Assembly: GCA_030068145.1 (NCBI GenBank)
Contig: JAPJBO010000164.1
Span: forward strand, 186,001-250,000
DNA from: Diplonema papillatum
Taxonomy: Eukaryota > Euglenozoa > Diplonemea > Diplonemida > Diplonemidae
Length of the DNA: 64,000 nt
Direction: 5' to 3'
Part shown: positions 9,383-18,426 of the stretch, in pieces
Layout: the number at the start of each line of letters is the position of its first letter
How positions within the stretch are numbered: the first letter of the stretch is position 1
Notes under the pieces: generated by a model
Seen by the model: the letters and a program-made list of their open reading frames with translations, nothing else
Databases searched by the model: none
What the model was told of the DNA's origin: nothing
Made by a program: the position numbers and the translations under genes

Positions 9383-12300
9383 TCACTTGAGGACAATGTC
9401 TGCCGCACATCTCGCCAAGATGAGGGCAGGTGCAATCGGCTCGTCGACTGCGCCTTCGCTGGCAAATCTTTCGAGGTAGCTCGTCAGCAGAGGTGACGGG
9501 GCGGCAGCGAAGGACGACACGACGCAGTGCTTGGGGAAGTCCGCCTTTTCTCGTTCGGTGAGCTTCCGGACGCACAGCTCGTTCTTCCACTGGGCGTGGC
9601 CCTTCGGGTTGATGGCCGCAACCCGGTACGCAGCCGCCCCGCGGCCCTTGGCCACTTTGAAGCCGAACACCTCGGCGAACAGCTTCTGGCTCTCGCGCAG
9701 CTCTTCCATCACGCGCTTGGTCCCTTCCGCGAATGACGACCGCAGAGCGTCCGCTTCCATCGTAGAGCTGCTGGTTCGGTCCAGATCCTCTTTTTCCCGC
9801 GCAGTTGACGTTCTGCACTGCGCCTCCAGCTGCGTTTCGGCATCGCTTCGGAGAGATCTGACGGTAGCCGTCAGAGTCTCGATCTCCGCTGCCTGCGTCG
9901 ATATCGTGACGTCGGCGGTGGCCAGGCGGGCCTCTGCCTCGGCGTGCGCGCGGGCGAGCCGCCGTTTCTCGTCGCCCCGCTGCTTCGCGGCCTCGAGTTC
10001 GTCCCTCAAGCTCTGCGGGGAGGCCTTGTCGCCGCCGTGCTCGGAGCCCTGCTCCGCCAGCAGCCCGTCAAGCCGCTTTCGCAGGTCCGCCGTCTTCTCG
10101 CTTTCCTCTTCCGCCTCCGCAAGCTGCTTCGCCAGCGATTCGTTCTGTGGCAGGACAATTATTAAACCGAGGCATACGGGAGAGAGACAGTGCAAAGACG
10201 CGCGCTTCGGTATAAACATTGCTTTCCCAAATTTGTAGTTCATTTCAGGTCCGGAATTCTGGTGAACCGCCAAAAAAGAAACGGTGCCTGGCGTCTTTTT
10301 TATAGCCTGCACAATTATTCTGAGCGGAAGACAACCCGCTTGAGGCAACCCCCAAGATTCATAGTACTAATAACTCATCCACTCGGCATCGGAGGTAAGA
10401 TGCCGCTTCTCGGCGGAAAAGCTCGTCGCCCCGCTGCTTCGCGGCCTCGAGTTCGTCCCTCAAGCTCTGCGGGGAGGCCTTGTCGCCGCCGTGCTCGGAG
10501 ATCTGCTCCGCCAGCAGCCCGTCAAACCGCTTTCGCAGGCCCGCCGTCTTCTCGCTTTCCTCTTCCGCCTCCGCAAGCTGCTTCGCCAGCGATTCGTTCT
10601 GTGGCAGGACAATTATTAAACCGAGGCATACGGGAGAGAGACAGTGCAAAGACGCGCGCTTCGGTATAAACATTGCTTTCCCAAATTTGTAGTTCATTTC
10701 AGGTCCGGAATTCTGGTGAACCACCAAAAAAGAAACGGTGCCTGGCGTCTTTTTTATAGCCTGCACAATTACTCTGAAGACAACCCGCTTGAGGCAACCC
10801 GCAAGATTACATAGTACTAATAACTCATCCACTCGGCATCGGAGGTAAGATGCCGCTTCTCCGCGGGAAAGCTCGTCGCCCCGCTGCTTCGCGGCCTCGA
10901 GTTCCACGGCCACGAACAGAGGGCGGACGAGTACACCCGGGGTACCCAGGCGAAAGAGAACGCGACGCCTGGAGGGTGGTTACCGCAGGAGGAAGATCTC
11001 TCGCCTCCTCCGGATCTGACTACTTGAAAGGCCACTGCGTGGTCCCTGGGGGTCCTGGATGGTGTAAGCGAAGAACAAATCAGATTGTGTTTGTATTGTA
11101 TTTGCCCCTTACCTCTATATTTCCCCCCTTCCATTCGGAGTCGAAGCAGCTACGTCGAGTATTTTTACATAAGCGCCAGCTTGAAAGGAAATGCTCGACG
11201 ATGCTGCCCGACAAAGAACAGAAGGGATCCCAAGTGCTGTAACTACCGAACCACGTGTTGAACGGACGTGAGGTCATGCGGGTCTACCCCTGCACGACAA
11301 ATCACTCAAACACAACAGGTCAAAAATCCTGAGTGAGAAACAACACACGGTGGTGTAAGCGAAGAACAAATCAGATTGCGTTTGTATTGTATTTGCCCCT
11401 TACCTCTATATTTCCCCCCTTCCATTCGGAGTCGAAGCAGCTACGTCGAGTATTTTTTTCCAACTTTTTTGGGGGCCATCGGCCCCGCGGCAGCTTTTAA
11501 AAAAGACACAAGGTTTGACCCTGTAAAACCTCGGAACCTCAAGTGAACTTGCACTCTAAAAAAAGACAGGCGCTTCGTTTTGTTTGTGCGTGCCGGTTGA
11601 TCGTTTTCCCACTTGTATTTACCCCGTGTGTATTCAGGTAAGAAATTCTAATCAACCACCAAAACACGCTGCCTACGTCTTTCTAGCCTGCACAATACAT
11701 TGAAGGGCAACCCACAAGATTGTTAGTACTAAAAACAGGCGTGCGAAGACGATACCTTGCGCGACAGCCGCCGGAGGTCGGTGTTCGCTTTGTTGAGCTG
11801 AGTTTGCAGAGTTCGCTTCTCTTCCCGCACTCGGCTGTTCTCTCGTCGCAGCTCGTCAACTTGACCCCTGTTTTGAAAGTGGTTTGTTCGATGGGAAGCA
11901 AAGACAACTGCCAGCGGATATCTTGGATAAACACCCCTCGTCTGACTCTAGTCTGGCCTCTCAATTGACTTGGAGCTTTGATCTCAGGTTAATCTACTTT
12001 CAGCCTGCCTTCAGGCGTTAAATTGGCGATAGTATACCCATGCTTTGCATCCTGGCTGACCCTCCGGCAATTACCTTTGTGGGCACGATTTCCGAAGGCG
12101 ACGGAGGGAGGTCGCGTTCGGACCTTTACTCTTCCGTGCGACAGGACGATTCACGCAAAATCGATCGAGGGGAGCGAGGTCGGGAACAAGGAAGAGGGAG
12201 GAATTGCCTGTGTTATTTTCCAATTCCGAATCCTTAAGTTACCGAATCGTCCCCTTCCAACCTTGCTTCTGAAGCAAGTGGGCAGGGTTTGTCGCCCAGT

Positions 12301-15300
12301 CTCTTTTTAGGTCCTCACCGGACGCACCGAAGGTGCTCAAACAAGTTGCCAGAAAGCATTGGCGTCGTTCAAAAAAATACTCTAGGGCCTACTTCGAAGG
12401 AGGCTAAAGGGGAGAGACAATCCAACTACAACGTGGGTCTTTTTTGTTGAACGCTTACGCTCGCCACTAAACCCAGATTTACCTGTGTTTCGTGTGGGCT
12501 ACAGCACGTTTACCTCCTTTGACATTGGAATATTGTTGCGATAGTGGGGAGTCATCGGCATGCCGATGAGTACCGCACTATTGAGATTTCGCAACGGGCA
12601 GTCTTCTCAACTATTTTCCTACAAAGCAAGGTGCTTCTACAAAAAGAGATGCTTAGTTTTGGTTTTTTCTTTTGCTTTTTGTTGTCGACAACATCATTTA
12701 CTTTCAGCGTCTCATGCTTATACAAAAAGAGATGCTTAGTTTTGGTTTATTCGTTTGCTTTTTGTTGTCGACAACATTATTTTTTACTTTCAGCGTCTCA
12801 TGCTTATACAAAAAGAGATGCTTAGTTTTGGTCTATCCGAGTCTAGAGGTTGGTAAATTGAAATTCTCAATTTAGCTCTCTAGCGAGCTATCCCACTTTT
12901 CTGGGGCAGGCCGTGGGGGTACCCCCACCCCGGACATTTCTCTACCGTTTTTGGCATTTTTGAGAATTCAAAATTCGTCGAAAAATTTTCTCGCGGCGGA
13001 CAACGGCGTGGCACAGTCGTCAGTTGACGACGTTCCTTACCTACGGGTGGGAGGTTCGGTTCCCGCCGGTGGACTTTTTGCCGGGTCTGCACTCAGCGTC
13101 AAAGGTTCACCAGGGGCGGTCCGGAGGGGCCCTCCCCCCTGGATAAGGGCCCCTAACTTGCCATCATCAAGGTTTTCCGGGGGGGGGGGGGTCCGGGGTA
13201 CGCGCCCCGAACTTGCTATCATCCCAACCGAGGGTTCAACGGGTTCGGGTTTTCACAAACGCCGAACTGGACAAAAAGGTTCGGGTTTGCACCAACGCCG
13301 GACCTGGGCAAAAGGTGCGGATTTGCACCAACGCCAGGCTGAGCAAAACAATTCGGGTTGGACAAACCGGACCGGCAAGAAGCTTCGGGTTTGCACAACG
13401 CCCGTCTGGGCAAAAAGGTTCGGGTTGCACACAAACGCTGGACTGGACAAAAAGGTTCGGGTTTGCACAAACGCCGAACTGGACAAAAAGGTTCGGGTTT
13501 GCACCAACGCCGGACCTGGGCAAAAGGTGCGGATTTGCACCAACGCCAGGCTGAGCAAAACAATTCGGGTTGGACAAACCGGACCGGCAAGAAGCTTCGG
13601 GTTTGCACAACGCCCGACTGGGCAAACGGTTCGGGTTGCACAAACGCTGGACTGGACAAAAAGGTTCGGGTTTGCACAAACGCCGGACTGGACAAAAAGG
13701 TTCGGGTTTGCGCAAACGCCGGACTGGACAAAAAGGTTCGGGTTTGCACAAACGCCGGACTGGACAAAAAGGTTCGGGTTTGCGCAAACGCCGGACTGGA
13801 CAAAAAGGTTCGGGTTTGCGCAAACGCCGGACTGGACAAAAAGGTTCGGGTTTGCACAAACGCCGGACTGGACAAAAAGGTTCGGGTTTGCACAAACGCC
13901 GGCCTGGGCAAAAAGGTTCGGGTTTGCACAAACGCCGGACTGGGCAAAAAGGTTCGGGTTTGCGCAAACGCCGGACTGGACAAAAAGGTTCGGGTTTGCA
14001 CAAACGCCGGACTGGACAAAAAGGTTCGGTTCGGGTTTGCACAAACGCCGGCCTGGACAAAAAGGTTCGGGTTTGCACAAAGGCCGGACTGGGCAAAAAG
14101 GTTCGGGTTTGCGCAAACGCCGGACTGAGCAAAAGGTTACCTCTAGACTCGCTAAGGGTGGTCCTAACACCCATGTACTTCTTTTGCTTTTTGTTGTCAA
14201 CAACATTATTTACTTTCAGCGTCTCATGCTTATACAAAAAGAGGGCGTACCGGACTGTGTGGTCCTCGCGCGGGGTTTCGAGCTCCTTCTCGAGGACGGC
14301 GACCTTGTGGCGGAGCGCCTCAGCGTCGCCGGCTGCTTTTTTCGCGTCGACGTCGTGGGCGGCGGCGAGCCTCTTGATTGCCGCCTCATGCTCGCGCTTC
14401 AGGTTGAGCAGCAGCTCGTTCTCTTCCTGCAGCGCGGCTGCCTTCGCGTCCGCGGCCGCCGCTTGCTGCTTGGCCGCCTTCAGCTCGCCCGAGAGGGAGT
14501 CCGCCTGGTACTGCTGCGTCATGATGCCGAGCCGTTTGGCCTCCGACGCTTCGAGCTCCAGCTCCAAGCTGCCGACCTGCTTCCGTAGCCGGGTGATGAC
14601 GGCAACGTTCCCGTCCTTCTCGGCCTCCAGCGCCTGGCGCTCCGCCTTGAACTCTTCGGCTTGCTCGTTCGCCAGGGAAAGCTTCTTGTACGCCGTGAAC
14701 ACCTGCGTGTGGAATGCTGTTGAACTGAGTCCTACTAACCGGGGAGAGGATTCTTCTTGGCGGTTTCGCTTGGCCTACATCCAAATTGGGATAATATATT
14801 AGTCCCGCTCCCTGTTGCTCATGTTCGGGAGATGGGGTCACGTACACGCGGAGGACACTTACAAGGGGGTTGCGATACGGATACTTTCGGTTGCTTAATA
14901 ACACTTCTTGAAATTTACAGCGGCCCAATGATTTGTTGCTTTGGCCGCCTTGACCTCGCCCGAGAGGGATTCCGCCTGGTACTGCTGCGTCATGATGCCG
15001 AGCCGTTTGGCCTCCGACGCTTCGAGCTCCAGCTCCAAGCTGCCAACCTCCGGGTGATGACGGCAACGTTCCCGTCCTTCTCGGCCTCCAGCGCCTGGCG
15101 CTCCGCCTTGAACTCTTCAGCTTGCTCGTTCGCCAGGGAAAGCTTCTCGTACGCCGTGAACCCTGCGTGTGGAATGCTGTTGCTGAACAAGACACAACCG
15201 GTGATAAGTCTTTCTTGGCAGTTTCGCTTTACGTCCAACGAGCCTACTTTCGTTTCGCCTACGTCCATATTTGGATATAATCCGCTCCCTGTTGACCATG

Positions 15301-16308
15301 TTCGAGAGATAGGGTCACATACACGCGGGGGACGCTTACAAAAGGGTTGCGATACGGAGACTTACGGTTTGCGAAATAACACGTACGATGGCCTCCTGGC
15401 CCGGGTACATGCGCAGGGATGTTTGCAGAGACCCAAGAATTTGTTGCGTTGGCCGCCTTGACCTCGCCCGAGAGGAAGCCCGCCCAACCATGCAGGGGGA
15501 AAATCTTATGCTAGCATCAAGTCTTCTTCGCGGAATGCAGAGGATGTTTCTTTACGCGCGGTGAGGATGACTGCAGCGCCTCGCAAGAAGGCATCGCTCG
15601 TCCTTTCCCCCGGTAAGATCCCCATTCGCTTCAGCAAGTGCTTGGGTTGACACCCAAGAGAGTAAAATATTGTCAGCTCCCTTCTTCCTCTTTATTTTCT
15701 GTTCGTTTCTTTCTTTAGGGGGGGAGGGAGAGCGGGCGGAACGGCGTGGTGCACACCTTATCCGCCTCTTCTTGCAGCTGCCGCCGGAGGGACTCGAGTT
15801 CGTCGGTGACGCACATGCGCCGCCGCATCTCCATCTGGATCGCGTCTTCTTTTTGGGCCAGCTCCCCGTCGAGCGCTTTGAGCTCGCGATCCTTGCTCGC
15901 GGTCTGCAGCACGTACTGCCGCTTGAGCTCTGCGTGCTCTTCCTGCAGGCGCACCAGCTTTTCGCTCGTGGTGCGGTTGGCCAGCCCTGCCTCGTCGAGG
16001 CATCGGTCCTTCTCTGCGAGCTCTTCCATCTGCCGGTGGGCCAGCTTCGCGAAGCCTTCGGAGGCCCACGTGTCGCGGTCTTTGAGGCGGAGGCTCTTCC
16101 TCGGCTGCCCAGAGGCGGGAGTGCGCAGGGCCACCTTCCGGCTGCTGGCAGCCTCGGGAGTGCACCCGCCCTCCGCGCTCGACGTGTCGTCCTCTTCGAA
16201 GATCTGCCGCTCCTGCTGGTCCCGCAGCTCCCAGTACGCGGCGCTGCCCTTCGGGAACATCACGCTGGGCCGCGCCTGCGCCACGGGGCGGGTCCCCATC
16301 CCGGACAT
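9383..16308 (-). CDS. MAD1: MAD1-like coiled-coil protein, four exons
   Basis: Predicted exons on the minus strand: 16308-15757, 14702-14251, 11867-11756 and 10144-9383 (stop), 1878 nt, 625 aa. All three junctions have GT-AG ends and agree in phase: AAG|GTGTGC to CGCAG|GTG (phase 0), CCG|GTACGC to AACAG|GGG (phase 2, giving CGG), AAG|GTATCG to CCACAG|AAC (phase 0). The ATG reads MSGMGTRPVAQARPSVMF. Residues 95-540 are coiled coil. The C-terminus has a compact domain (about residues 540-625) with FAEVFGFKV, AAAYRVAAINP and SPLLTSYLERF...PIAPALI, which aligns by eye with the C-terminal RWD-like domain of MAD1 (FGYK, YRL.S.YAE, YL....IPAFL). Length fits the 620-750 aa usual for MAD1, which recruits MAD2 to unattached kinetochores. 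No clear MAD2-interaction motif was found. The gene structure is well supported; the name rests on my alignment alone. Exons 1, 2 and 4 have truncated echoes in adjacent non-coding DNA. Confidence 0.6.
10240..10830 (+). repeat. Two diverged family B-like repeats in duplicated intron DNA
   Basis: 10240-10380 and 10692-10830 share GTGAACC(G/A)CCAAAAAAGAAAC, GGCGTCTTTTTTATAGCCTG and GATT-CATAGTACTAATAA, an older variant of family B. They lie in intron 3 of the MAD1-like gene and were copied with the exon 4 start. Confidence 0.6.
10420..10913 (-). pseudogene. Truncated echoes of MAD1-like exon 4
   Basis: 10598-10420 repeats the intron acceptor (CCACAG|AAC) and the first 59 codons of exon 4 (NESLAKQLAEAEEESEKTA), with differences such as ADLRKRL to AGLRKRF. 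It then runs into intron sequence and stops at 10359. A third, smaller piece (ELEAAKQRGDEL) lies at 10913-10872. Periods are 454 and 450 bp. If the acceptor at 10598 were used, the product would lose the C-terminal domain. The acceptor is intact, so an alternative or poison splice form is possible. Confidence 0.8.
11061..11458 (-). repeat. Family D repeat, 1.4 units
   Basis: The same ~107-bp segment (GGTGTAAGCGAAGAACAAAT to GCAGCTACGTCGAGTATTT) occurs at 11061-11168 and 11353-11458 around 185 bp of the rest of the family, so it looks like a miniature LTR element. Comparison with the copies at 43185 and 33186 shows it is a tandem overlap of one ~290-bp element. This is the only family D copy on the minus strand. 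Confidence 0.8.
11565..11738 (+). repeat. Family B repeat
   Basis: Full-length: AGACAGGCGCTTCGTTTTG, GCCGGTTGATCG, ATTCAG|GTAAGAAATTC, AATCAACCACCAAAACACGC, ATACATTGAAGGGCAACCC, TTGTTAGTACTAAAAA. It sits in intron 3 of the MAD1-like gene, 18 bp from the exon 3 donor, antisense to the gene. Confidence 0.9.
11869..12429. other. Unique intron 2 DNA
   Basis: Part of the 2.4-kb second intron of the MAD1-like gene. No additional exon or repeat is evident. Confidence 0.5.
12430..12655 (+). repeat. Family E repeat interrupted by hairpin O
   Basis: TTGAACGCTTACGCTCGCCAC to ACGTTTACCTCCTTTGA, then ~65 bp of foreign sequence containing hairpin O, then the end of family E (TTTCGCAACGGGCAGTC ... AGGTGCTTCTACAAAAA). 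Confidence 0.8.
12541..12582. other. Hairpin O, copy 1
   Basis: TAGTGGGGAGTCAT, centre CGGCATGCCG, ATGAGTACCGCACTA: a ~40-nt near-perfect hairpin inserted in family E. A second copy at 63934-63977 has the centre TTGCATGCAA, so both arms changed together. Confidence 0.75.
12641..12835 (+). repeat. Family F repeat, tandem (about 2.3 units)
   Basis: Units of 83-86 bp start at AAAAAGAGATGCTTAGTTTT at 12641, 12724 and 12810. Each has TTGTTGTCGACAACA, TTTACTTTCAGCGTCTCATG and CTTATACAAAAAG. Confidence 0.85.
12840..13239. other. Unique intron DNA between repeats
   Basis: Contains short palindromes (TAGCTCTCTAGCGAGCTA near 12874) and a G-run at 13180, no supported gene. Confidence 0.4.
13240..14137. 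repeat. 36-bp minisatellite inside MAD1-like intron 2
   Basis: Unit GGACTGGACAAAAAGGTTCG plus GGTTTGCACAAACGCC. 13640-14137 is a nearly regular array with C/G alternation in TTTGCACAA/TTTGCGCAA. 13240-13640 holds a higher-order repeat of about 185 bp (AAACAATTCGGGTTGGACAA twice). The period is 12 codons, so several frames stay open on both strands for more than 250 residues, but the array lies between exons 2 and 3 and is intronic. Confidence 0.95.
14178..14241 (+). repeat. Family F repeat fragment
   Basis: CTTTTTGTTGTCAACAACAT to CATGCTTATACAAAAAGAG, ending nine bases from the exon 2 donor of the MAD1-like gene. Confidence 0.8.
14937..15478 (-). pseudogene. Truncated echoes of MAD1-like exon 2
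   Basis: 15175-14937 copies the acceptor and about the first 75 codons of exon 2 (SLANEQAEEFKAERQALEAE), with a 10-bp deletion near 15050 that shifts the frame. About 475 bp further, 15478-15440 retains only a 35-bp piece of exon DNA with the same neighbouring intron sequence (compare 14771-14935 with 15260-15440). The copies are nested, the outermost being shortest. All lie in intron 1. Confidence 0.8.
15479..15756. other. Proximal intron 1 with family H fragment
   Basis: 15508-15540 contains ATGCTAGCATCAAGTCTTCT (family H). The remainder is unique. Confidence 0.6.
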
Positions 16309-16388
16309 TCTGCCTTGCGCGCCTCCCTTCCTTTCCCTTCTTTCTTCTGAAATAGATGGTCGTTTTTTTTTTTTGTCGTATAAGATCT

Positions 16389-16687
16389 CTAGGGAAAGCC
16401 TGCTACACGGGAGCCAAGCTTCACGTGTTCGGCGGTACTGCAGAGCCACGGGCCTACGGGTCAAGTGGCTACCGATTTCCCAAACTAAAGCATCAAGGCG
16501 TGGCGCACCTTGGGGCTTGGCGCTTGCGCTGAACACAAGCTCGTCGAGACGGTCAGCCACAGGGCAGAGCGGACGGGGTTGTGGCGCTGTGCTGCCTCCG
16601 ACTCAAGCTTTGCAAGCTGTGGTTGACCGTCACGTTCCTGGACCAGGAGCGGCCTTTTTCTTTTTTCGTCTTTTTCTTTCTTCTTTC
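16389..16687 (+). mobile_element. Family A SINE-like element, copy 1
   Basis: ~300-bp body (AGGGAAAGCCTGCTACACGG ... CTGGACCAGGAGCGGCC) with a CTTTTT-rich tail, flanked by the 13-bp direct duplication TCGTATAAGATCT (16376-16388 and 16688-16700). It sits just upstream of the MAD1-like start codon. Tail at one end, plus a variable-length target duplication, is the signature of LINE-assisted retroposition. Confidence 0.85.
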
Positions 16688-16700
16688 TCGTATAAGATCT

Positions 16701-16994
16701 ATACTAGATCTTAGAAGATTAATATATTCGACGAATACCTAACACTTGTACAAGGTTAAATAACCCCGTCGCTATCCCGAAAACATCGTAACTTCACCCC
16801 TCGCTTGCCCACCCACCCTTGCCCCTTTTTCTGAAGCCGTGTCCTGAGGCGTCACGACGAATGTGACAAACACACCTGACCTTTCTACTTTCGATTTTTG
16901 CATCATCCGCGGCGGTGTAAAGACGAAGCAGCAGACGGGGCCAGTATACGCAGTAGGAGGAGGATGTATTAAAGGCTTGGATGGTGTGATCAGA
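16701..16994. other. Unique upstream DNA
   Basis: Probable 5' flank of the MAD1-like gene. No promoter motif can be assigned. Confidence 0.4.
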
Positions 16995-17068
16995 TTTGTG
17001 CCTGGTTCTTCGCCGCCGTTCGGGAACATCACGCTGGCCATGAGGCGGGTACCCCATGACGGGCATAC
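16995..17068 (-). pseudogene. Diverged echo of MAD1-like exon 1 start
   Basis: TTCGGGAACATCACGCTGG with GGCGGGTNCCCCAT and CGGNCAT matches 16252-16308 (exon 1 codons 1-19). Substitutions and indels break the frame (MPVMGYPPHG versus MSGMGTRPVA). It lies about 760 bp upstream of the intact start. Confidence 0.6.
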
Positions 17069-17698
17069 TTATTTCGGTGCTTTCCCTGGCTTTCCATCTT
17101 TTTCACTGCTAGCTCCAGAGCACACGATGACACGCTGAATTGCGAGCATCCCGCCACAAGCATCACTCGACGCGATCGGCAGCGCAGCCCCCAACTACCG
17201 CTGCACTCGACTCTTTTGGCGAAGGACAATCTCGGGTTACTTATTCTCGGCTCTTCAGCCGTATGAGATGATCAAAAAAATGTTCATGGCTAGTATTTTC
17301 GCTTGGCCAGGTTCCTTTTGAAGGAGCCTGGCCTTTCTTTTATTCAAATAGTTGCCAATGTGCCCCGCATGTTGCTTCAGGATGCCCTTCTGCAGGTGGC
17401 AGGGATCTCAAAAACCACCGGATGCTCGAATAAACGTGCGCCGGTAAAGACCGGCGCCCAGCGAGACTAGAGGCAGCAGTTAAAGTTCGGGGAACAGTAA
17501 AGTTCGGGCGAAGCTAAGTTCTGGTGAAGCAAAGTTCGGTCGCTCCACTCGCACACGAGATCTGAGCAGATACCCCAGCCGGAACAGTTGTGCAAAGCGC
17601 GGCGAAAAAGTGAAGAATAAGACGACGACTTTGCATATCACCAGCGGCCTGGCAAGGCCGGGTTTGCAGAACAAGAGTCGGGAAGGGGAAATACTTAC
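17069..17698. other. Intergenic DNA with two strong hairpins
   Basis: 17305-17333 folds as a 13-bp stem with a 3-nt loop followed by a T-rich run. 17438-17457 is a perfect 8-bp stem (GCGCCGGT/ACCGGCGC) with an AAAG loop. Three CCGAACTTT-type words lie at 17485-17540. No coding exon is supported. Confidence 0.5.
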
Positions 17699-17805
17699 TC
17701 TATGTGTGGAGAGGGAAACGCTACCTCCCCTCAGATCTGGGCGACGGCCGATGCCTTCGATTTGCAACTCCAGGTTTTCAGAGTCTCGGGGTGATGTTTC
17801 GGCAG
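17699..17805 (-). CDS. Candidate internal exon, 35 codons
   Basis: Acceptor ATTTCAG|CTGCC at 17806 and donor AGA|GTAAGT at 17698 bracket an open frame reading AETSPRDSENLELQIEGIG then RRPDLRGGSVSLSTHR, entered with two bases and leaving in phase 0. It may be a downstream exon of the giant minus-strand gene ending near 18427, but the phase of that gene's donor (two bases) does not match directly, so an intermediate exon or a separate gene would be needed. No domain can be named. Confidence 0.4.
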
Positions 17806-18001
17806 CTGAAATCTTCTTTTACTCGCTCGGAGGAAATACCGCCCAGATGAAAAGGGGGAGGGTTTTCGGTCAAAGACTAGCCGATGAGGTTAAGGAAGGT
17901 CTCGCAACATTACGAGAACGACGTTCTTCAGCAAGACTGCGCACCTGGCTTCTTAGTGCGAACAATCTTGCGGGTTGCCCTACAACCGGCACTAGCCCAG
18001 C

Positions 18002-18215
18002 TTACCTCATTCCTCGCAGCAGTACACAGCGCTGTGCTGATCGGATAACACCAGCTTCGCCGAAGTTTCTTCCTTGAGTGAAGCAGCGATGTCGACGGCT
18101 AGGCACCACGGTCGTCCAGGAGCGGCGAGAACACTTCCGAGTACACACCCATGTCGATCGAGGAGTCGTCCGGGTGGGCGCCGAAAGCGGGATCGTAATC
18201 CGGACAGACACGGCA
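18002..18215 (-). pseudogene. Truncated echo of the giant gene's 3' end
   Basis: Copies the last ~70 codons at 18424-18630, including the donor context (GAATGAG|GTAAGC here, GAATGAG|GTGAGC in the parent). A single-base deletion (GACGACCCGTGG to GACGACCGTGG) shifts the frame into a stop. About 420 bp downstream of the parent. Confidence 0.75.
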
Positions 18216-18426
18216 CAAGCCAGAAAGAAGCACCCCAACCGGACTTTTAACCGGAGCCGACAACAAGGCACCCCGGAAACCGATCCTCCTCCCGACCTAA
18301 CGGAGCTAAAGGATGGCCAGGTACATTCATGTTCCCGATGTTTCCCTCTCAAAAGGCTGAGGCCCAGCCTCCGTTTGTTGTCCTAGTGAGCTCTGTACTC
18401 AAAAGACACCCAGCCGGCGCCAGAGC

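Noticed and set aside
11061..11458. Miniature LTR retrotransposon (107-bp direct repeats around 185 bp)
   Set aside because: Other copies show that the element normally has a single copy of the 107-bp part, so this is a tandem overlap, not paired LTRs. No primer-binding site was recognised.
13010..13085. Possible tRNA gene (GGTTCGGTTCC resembles a B box)
   Set aside because: No acceptor or anticodon stem can be built around it.
13219..14802. Long overlapping ORFs (up to 545 aa) through the 36-bp array
   Set aside because: The array is inside intron 2 of the MAD1-like gene, and the ORFs merely fuse repeat translation to exon 2 shadows.
16389..16687. Short conserved ORF on the minus strand of family A (ADRLDELVFSASAKPQGAP)
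   Set aside because: The frame is open in several copies but is fused to different neighbours, is truncated in one copy and disagrees with the pyrimidine tail orientation. It is more likely a by-product of sequence identity among copies.
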